The translations under genes and the position numbers were made by a program. Below are positions 8,238 to 11,802 of a stretch of 11,802 nucleotides of DNA, in pieces (position 1 is the stretch's first letter; the number at the start of each line of letters is the position of its first letter). The DNA is taken from the NCBI GenBank assembly GCA_015501595.1, contig JADNRX010001275.1, forward strand, positions 1-11,802. Direction: 5' to 3'. A model generated the notes under the pieces. It was not told the DNA's origin. It was given only the letters and a program-made list of their open reading frames with translations, and did not search any database. This DNA is from Hymenopellis radicata. Lineage: Eukaryota > Basidiomycota > Agaricomycetes > Agaricales > Physalacriaceae.

Positions 8238-9782
8238 TCATGTTGAGGGATTCATTCCGCCGAAAACATATACCTCTTTTTGCGACCCAATGTCGGATGG
8301 GCCGCGAGAGCTCGTCCAGTTGGACGACGCGCCGAGCGGAAGCGTGCATTCCAGTCGGAAGGTTTTTACGTCGGTTATCGCGTGCAGTACGCGCATGAGG
8401 AAGTAGCTGGGTTCCACCGTGTTTTCTGAATACAAGGATGAGTACTTTTGTCGGGTAGAGGAAGAACGTAACCCACCTCGAGACGGCCCTTCGAGTAACT
8501 TGCGTGGTTCTAGCCAGAGACTTAGTATCGTTGAAATGATTATGGGAAGGACGTATACCCACTTTTTTGTGCTTCCTTGGACAGCTCCAGGATGCGCACA
8601 CCGCCAGTGGTCATCTCATTGGTCGATGAAGCCAGGAAACGCGCGCTGGAGGGACGTGACGACGCTCAGGTCGACGACTTTGGGCGGGTGGATGAGGCTG
8701 ACGCGGTATCCGTTCTTGGAGAAGAACGCGAGGAAGAAGCCCGTGCTGTTGTCGCGCGGCTGTTTGCAGAACACGAGCCTCGGCGGCGGGAAGCCTAGGT
8801 TTATAACGGAGGAAAGGCCGTAGCCCTAAGGAGTGTGAGAAGAGATCAATCGTGTGGGGAAAGAGACGTACTCGTAATGCGAATATCCGGAAGAGGGTGA
8901 TGATCATGTCCCAGGCTCTGCATAAAAACCACCATTAATGTTCGCCCCCCCCAGATGAACGAGACGATGTATTTACAGCTCTTTATTTGGGCCCGCCATA
9001 TTCCACGGCGCACCGTGGAACTTGAGGTGTAGGTGCAGAGGGTCCTTCTTGATCTCATCTTCGAGGCCCTCTTTCCATATCGCCAGCAAATGCTGGCGTA
9101 TCTCCTTCTGCGCGGGCGCAGTCGCGTATTCCACGACAAACTCGCTGTTTCCCTGAAAATACACGAACATATGATCTGCACCACATAAACGAAACAGCGT
9201 ATTACACTGGGTAAGCCACTCACTTGACTCAAATCTCTCCATATCAGCCGCCAAGTCGTAGAGCGAGGCCTTGACATCGGACTTTGTGCGCGTCCGCGTC
9301 AGCGGCAAGCTCGCGTGCTTGGTGCCAGAGCTCGGCGTTCGCTTGCGCTCCGAAGAGTTGCGGACCTGCGGTTGGACCGGGTGGGGGTTCACGGTGGCTG
9401 ATCGCTTCATCGCACTCTTGATCGGGGTGCCGTTCCCCGCTGGGTTCGTCGCCGATCTGTGGTGCGCCTTTTTCGAGGCATAGTCCTCCGGCATCGGCGG
9501 GATGAACGGGTCCACCGTATGGTGCGGCGGGCTCGGGTTGAGGTTGGTCGTCGGTGCAGGGTATGGCGTCCCGCTGTTCCCGTATGGATTTCCGGGGAAG
9601 GGCACTTGGTTGGTGTAGGGCGTGCCCTGGGGCAGATAGCCGCCGTTGCTGGCATATCGGGGAGTGGTCGCGGTCGAGGTGTAGGGATATGGATTGTAGT
9701 TGTTGTTTGGGTAGCTGAAGTATGGGCTCGCTTGATGAGAAGACTGTCCGTAGGTAAATGGAGCATATCCTGGGAACGCCAT
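8238..9782 (-). CDS. Uncharacterised fungal protein, Tyr/Pro-rich N-terminus, with apparent frameshift
   Basis: Function not recognised. Minus-strand exons, 5' to 3': 9224-9782, 8977-9175, 8872-8917, 8563-8825, 8477-8509, 8238-8425; about 428 residues if one extra base is discounted. ATG 9780-9782 (MAFPGYAPFTYG) is the first Met of the open frame. Residues 1-90 are rich in Tyr, Pro, Asn, Ser and Gly (12 Tyr). Residues 90-175 are basic with many Ser/Thr (IKSAMKRSAT, LTRTRTKSDV). From about 175 on the sequence looks folded: KASLYDLAADMERFES, FVVEYATAPAQ, HGAPWNMAG, WDMIITLFRIFALRGYGLSS, FPPPRLVFCK, GFFLAFFSKNGYRVSLIHPP, then past the frameshift TTGGVRILELSKEAQK, EPSYFLMRVLHAITDVKTFRLECTLPL and KEVYVFGG before TGA 8238-8240. 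Read literally, the frame stops early at 8616-8618. It is divergent from MPC1. No signal peptide or membrane segment was seen. Confidence 0.7.
8637..8639 (-). other. Apparent +1 frameshift in the uncharacterised gene
   Basis: On the minus strand the coding sequence reads ...CTC CAG CGC GCG TTT CCT... and stops 10 codons later. With two T instead of three here, the reading continues as AFLASSTNEMTTGGVRILEL and joins smoothly to the downstream exons. No GT-AG intron fits between the two frames without removing convincing coding sequence. Confidence 0.65.
9176..9223 (-). other. 48-nt in-frame, stop-free intron
   Basis: The minus-strand donor GTGAGT (9218-9223) and acceptor TGCAG (9176-9180) enclose 48 bases, a multiple of three with no stop codon. 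Splicing joins MERFES to NHMFVYFQGNSEF. Retention would add 16 residues (Cys- and Leu-containing) without breaking the frame. The size and donor match the other introns of the window. Confidence 0.6.
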
Positions 9783-10113
9783 AGCTATCGCAGCCGGTGC
9801 TGGCGGCGTGAAGATGGCGACAGTGAACAAGGTGTATACGACTCGAACATGAGGCAGTCTATTTCCGAGTCAGGGCAGGTGACAAACGACAGCTGGATAT
9901 CAACGCAAATTTCTTTTATCAAAAGCCAAAAAAGAACGCTGCAAGTCGTGTCATTGACGCAGCTGTCCACTACGCTGCACGAAATAGCTGCAAGAAAAGG
10001 CGGGAGCGCGAATAGATTGGCCTTGCCTAATTTGGCCGCCCGGAAATTTCGAAAAATCCCCAATCGCGTCACGTAAGCAAGCCGCCGTTCCCCCATCCTG
10101 CTCACCATCCACA
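9783..10113. promoter_or_regulatory. Divergent promoter between the uncharacterised gene and MPC1
   Basis: 331 bases separate the two start codons, so both genes must be transcribed from this gap. It contains CCAAT at 10060-10064 (plus) and ATTGG at 10016-10020 (CCAAT on the minus strand), plus a CRE-like TCACGTAA at about 10069-10076. No TATA box was evident. Open frames crossing the gap show no recognisable motifs. Confidence 0.55.
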
Positions 10114-10705
10114 ATGGCGACCTTTTTCACTTGGCTCAAGTCCCCTGCTGCCCGGGAATACTTCTTTAGTGCGTCTTTCGCGCTCTGCACACATCCAGCC
10201 GCTCACCTTTGCTGCAGGCACTCACTTCTGGGGACCTGTATGTTTACCCCAACGCTATCGTTAATCTCTGCCTCAACTTGTCTGTAGGTCGCCAACTGGG
10301 GTCTGCCTATAGCTGCCCTCTCGGACTTGGCCAAGGATGAAGAGTTCATCTCTGGCACGATGACAACGACATTGATGTGTTACTCGTATGTTTGCTGGCA
10401 TGTATCTCTCTAATTACCTCTGACATCGTGCCCAGGATGGTCTTCATGCGCTTTGGTACGCTCTGCGCAGGCTAACGGACGCTCCCATCTCATTTTCATC
10501 AACAGCATGGCGCGTGCAACCGCGAAACTACCTTCTTTTCGCCTGTCACACTACCAACGCCCTCGCCCAGGGTGTACAAGACGCGCGCTTTTTAAATTAC
10601 TGGTACAATGGCGGACGCGAGAAAAAGCTTGGTCTGACACCAGAGGTGAAGGGAAAGGTCACCGAGGCTATCGAGGCGGCCAAGGATGCTAAAAAAGTAA
10701 TTTAG
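10114..10705 (+). CDS. MPC1: Mitochondrial pyruvate carrier subunit MPC1
   Basis: Subunit of the heterodimeric carrier that imports pyruvate across the mitochondrial inner membrane. Exons 10114-10168, 10218-10237, 10288-10385, 10436-10455 and 10506-10705 encode 130 residues, the usual length. All four introns are 49-50 nt with GT-AG ends. Diagnostic motifs are [10 protein letters not shown] near the N-terminus, then [18 protein letters not shown] over the first membrane helix, [21 protein letters not shown] over the second, and [15 protein letters not shown] over the third. A charged C-terminal tail ends in KDAKKVI. STHFWGPVANWG and RNYLLFACH distinguish MPC1 from its partner MPC2, which is not in the window. 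Two of the five exons are only 20 nt, which automated annotation may miss. No frameshift was found. Confidence 0.96.
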
Positions 10706-10779
10706 ACCAAACTTTTTACCCCCTTGCTCTCGTATTTCCCTACACCTTATAAACCATCTACAGATCTCCGAGTCATAAA
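10706..10779. other. Compact convergent gap between MPC1 and the DNA ligase gene
   Basis: Only 74 bases separate the two stop codons, so the 3' untranslated regions very likely overlap in antisense. A TATAAA at about 10748-10753 (plus) may serve in 3'-end formation. Nothing else was seen. Confidence 0.5.
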
Positions 10780-11802
10780 TCACCAGAACCCATCGTCGTC
10801 TCCACCCTTCTTCTTCTTACCACTGCTCTGTGCAAGCGCCTGCTTTCCATACATCTCGGCAACCTGCGAACCAGTCAGCCTAACCCAGAAGGAGATCTTG
10901 AAAGCATACCTGTTCAGAAGTTGTCGCGTCGTCAGCATCTTTGTCATCTCGTATTCGGATAAACCGGGGGAAACGCAGGGAGATGCTCGCTCATCAGCCT
11001 TTGAAACGGATCCAAGTTCAAAACACGTTAACGCCCCAAGTATGGAACAAACGCACCAGTCCATGGGCCGCAGTGTACACGGGGCTCAAACTCAAGTCGG
11101 CAGTCAGCACCTCCCAGACAATTTTGGTTCGAACCAAACGTCGGGTTTTCGCGCCGCCGACTTTCACGTCGCCGAACCTTGGTGAGCTCCAAAGGCTGCA
11201 GAAGGTCGAAGAACTTCTGTAGAACCTCCTCGGTGAAGCCTGTGCCGATCTTGCAGATCGTTTGGTACTGCTCAGAGTCGACGTCATAGCAGGCTAGTAA
11301 GAACGCCCCGTACACGTTCGTGCGCTTTCCTTTGCCGTAATACCCTCCAACGACAACCAGATCCAGAGAATCGCCGACACCTGCCAGGTAGTCCTTCTTG
11401 AGCTGAAAGTTGAAATCAATATGATGAAAGACTGGGGAACAATAGGCCTACCTTCAGCCAATTAACACTACGTCTGCTAGGCTCGTAGAAACTGGCATCA
11501 CTTTCAAGCATCTTAACCATGAGCCCTTCACATCCGTCCTTCACACTCTCTTCGAGGAACGTCTGGATCTCGTCGGTCGATTCGGCATCCGACGATTTTG
11601 CAAAATCAAACTCTCCGTGTACTGGGGTGAAGTGATCTCGCAAAAGAGCTCGACGTTCGTGTAGGGATTTGTGCAGTAATGGCTGTATATTACAAGTTAA
11701 CGGACATGTTAACTCCCAACGGAAAACTCGGCGCACCTCGTCGTTCAAATACAGCAAATCGAAGGCAAACAAGCATACGCGGACGGTGATATCCTCAACT
11801 TT
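10780..11802 (-). CDS. CDC9: DNA ligase I (ATP-dependent), C-terminal part, with apparent frameshifts
   Basis: Seals Okazaki fragments and repair nicks in the nucleus. Minus-strand exons 11737-11802 (5' partial, runs off the right edge), 11452-11682, 11057-11402, 10910-10998 and 10780-10863; introns 46-58 nt. Motifs: [10 protein letters not shown] (motif IIIa region), [11 protein letters not shown] (motif IV), SVNWLKLKKDYL (motif V) and [15 protein letters not shown]. The OB-fold part follows with [48 protein letters not shown] and [25 protein letters not shown]. The C-terminus is [27 protein letters not shown]. The conserved pieces of the last two large exons fall in different frames, needing about four single-base corrections near 11171, 11146, 11122 and 10987. 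All are at short homopolymers and the two in the middle compensate. The ligase is normally essential, so sequence error or a decaying second copy are both possible. Confidence 0.88.
10985..11174 (-). other. CDC9: Cluster of about four frameshifts in the ligase gene
   Basis: Near 11171-11174 the frame moves by +1 (or -2) between ELTKV and DVKVGG. At 11146-11149 an AAAA (minus strand) has one A too many before PDVWFEP. At 11122-11125 an AAAA has one A too few before IVWEV. Near 10985-10990 one base is missing between ADER and ISLRFPRF. Exon 10910-10998 is 89 nt where 90 are needed to join its neighbours in frame. No intron can account for any of these because the conserved peptides are contiguous. 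Confidence 0.75.

Noticed and set aside
8179..8601. 140-codon minus-strand frame as a separate gene
   Set aside because: It reads through two likely introns (8510-8562, 8426-8476) in a different frame from the exons that continue the uncharacterised gene.
8945..8952. Run of eight C inside an intron of the uncharacterised gene
   Set aside because: A simple homopolymer with no coding effect; noted only as a place where sequence length may be unreliable.
9459..10076. 205-codon plus-strand frame opposite the uncharacterised gene
   Set aside because: Arg/Val-rich antisense of a Pro/Tyr/Ser-rich coding exon that continues into the divergent promoter; no domain.

Overview
The window is nuclear DNA from a filamentous fungus, most likely a mushroom-forming basidiomycete (Agaricomycetes). 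The genes are dense and cut by many very short introns, mostly 46-58 nt with GT-AG ends and CTAAC/CTAAT-like branch points. The proteins also read like basidiomycete versions of their families. Gene models come from hand-splicing: exons were joined where conserved protein motifs and canonical splice sites agree.

Layout, left to right. (1) Positions 1-2096, minus strand: the protease, reverse transcriptase and RNase H part of a Ty3/Gypsy retrotransposon pol. It is open for about 700 codons and runs off the left edge. (2) Positions 2138-3497, plus strand: the last five exons of a PDR-type (ABCG) multidrug transporter, covering only the second membrane domain. Its upstream exons are missing, and the retroelement sits where the preceding intron should be. 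(3) Positions 3902-6787, plus: a complete rec8-type meiotic kleisin in about 14 exons, including a likely 11-nt microexon and a GC-AG intron. (4) Positions 7144-8050, plus: isopentenyl-diphosphate isomerase (IDI1). (5) Positions 8238-9782, minus: an uncharacterised protein with a Tyr/Pro/Asn-rich N-terminus and a conserved-looking C-terminal half, interrupted by an apparent +1 frameshift. (6) Positions 10114-10705, plus: MPC1, the mitochondrial pyruvate carrier subunit, divergent from gene 5. (7) Positions 10780-11802, minus: the 3' end of a DNA ligase I (CDC9/LIG1) gene, with about four single-base frameshifts in otherwise conserved sequence.

The genes are unrelated housekeeping functions (meiotic cohesion, isoprenoid synthesis, pyruvate import, DNA replication) beside a broken transporter and a retroelement. 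They do not form a pathway or cluster. I see no previously undescribed system. The points worth following are the retroelement/transporter junction, the rec8 splicing features, and a recurring pattern of homopolymer-length frameshifts in three genes that looks more like sequence error than gene decay.
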